Shown here in pieces: positions 5,191 through 5,365 of a stretch of DNA of 5,365 nt. Where the stretch lies: assembly GCA_023229605.1 (NCBI GenBank), contig JALNYY010000204.1:1-5365 (forward strand), read 5' to 3'. Within the stretch, counting starts at the first letter, position 1; every line of letters starts with the position of its first letter. The notes under the pieces were generated by a model that was not told where the DNA came from, did not search any database, and worked only from the letters and a program-made list of their open reading frames with translations. Both the position numbers and the translations under genes were made by a program. The DNA is from Methylobacter sp. GTDB lineage: Bacteria; Pseudomonadota; Gammaproteobacteria; Methylococcales; Methylomonadaceae.

Positions 5191-5365
5191 TGATCTGTCA
5201 ACACTTTTCCGGACACAAAGTTAAGCAGATTTTAGCAGCATTTCGTAGTCCACTGGCGACACATAATGATTGGCGGAATGAAGTCGCTCACGGTTGTAAA
5301 ACACCTCGATATATTCAAATATATCCTGCTTAGCCTCAGCTCTGGTTTGATAACGCTGATGATGG
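5191..5365 (-). mobile_element. One end of an IS3-family insertion sequence (continues past the right edge)
   Basis: The element end appears to be the 25 bases 5191-5215, beginning TGATCTGTCAACAC and ending GGACA. This fits the TGA...CTG...GGACA layout of many IS3-family inverted repeats. It is followed after five bases by the transposase stop codon. Because the transposase is read leftwards, this is the right (3') end of the element. The partner end lies beyond the window, so the inverted repeat and 3-4 bp target duplication cannot be tested. Confidence 0.7.
5221..5365 (-). CDS. IS3-family transposase OrfB, C-terminal 47 residues (partial)
   Basis: The minus-strand frame reads HHQRYQTRAEAKQDIFEYIE then VFYNRERLHSANHYVSPVDY and ends in a TAA at 5221-5223. 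The RYxTRxEA...I..YIE.FYNR.R.HS..-Y.SP pattern is characteristic of the segment just after the catalytic glutamate of the DDE integrase core (rve domain) in IS3-family OrfB. The catalytic D, D and E residues themselves are outside the window. OrfB is normally made as an OrfAB fusion by -1 frameshifting and cuts and joins the IS ends. No break is seen in the visible part, so activity cannot be judged. Confidence 0.88.
   Translation of the reverse strand, partial: HHQRYQTRAEAKQDIFEYIEVFYNRERLHSANHYVSPVDYEMLLKSA

Noticed and set aside
4926..5216. 96-codon minus-strand open frame
   Set aside because: Pro/Ser/Thr/Ala-rich low-complexity peptide that runs through the IS end; a different frame in the same place gives a better protein-like tail (5099-5190).
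5036..5224. 62-codon + strand open frame starting with TTG
   Set aside because: Antisense to the minus-strand remnant and the IS end, no ribosome site.

Overview
This window looks like chromosomal DNA from a gammaproteobacterium. The Uup protein, the tRNA-Ser with an encoded CCA end and the intergenic palindromes would fit a methanotroph of the Methylomonas/Methylobacter type, but that placement is from memory and is only a weak inference. Two housekeeping loci form the backbone: uup (2697-4595, + strand, ABC-F ATPase) and tRNA-Ser(GGA) (4695-4782, + strand). Accessory DNA lies on both sides of them.

Layout: 1-72 is the last 23 codons of an unrecognised + strand gene. A nested hairpin (82-128) follows. 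Then comes a single large gene (169-2001) whose protein joins an N-terminal SLOG-like Rossmann nucleotide-sensing domain to a four-helix membrane region resembling SLATT. This is the architecture predicted for one-gene defence or nucleotide-signalling effectors. The next 695 bp (2002-2696) contain no convincing full gene but several palindromes: hairpins after the stop codon, a 19-bp-stem REP-like hairpin (2091-2141) and a 76-bp element with 19-bp inverted ends (2402-2477). They end in a consensus -10 box and a diverged second copy of the same 23-codon gene tail seen at 1-72. The tail stops one base before the uup start codon.

The duplicated tail is the most informative structural signal. Copies at 1-72 and 2624-2695 are about 85% identical (61 of 72 bases), differ mostly at synonymous positions, and bracket the SLOG/SLATT gene. 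The simplest reading is that the ancestral order was unknown gene-uup, and that a roughly 2.6-kb cassette carrying the membrane protein entered at the 3' end of the unknown gene. The incoming copy would supply a working tail and leave the old tail stranded beside uup. No integrase is visible, so this remains a hypothesis.

Downstream of uup, the tRNA gene has a recognisable promoter and a leader hairpin. The DNA 3' of the tRNA is degraded accessory sequence: about 300 bp without a gene, the last 29 codons of an unrecognised minus-strand gene, and one end of an IS3-family insertion sequence whose transposase C-terminus runs off the right edge.
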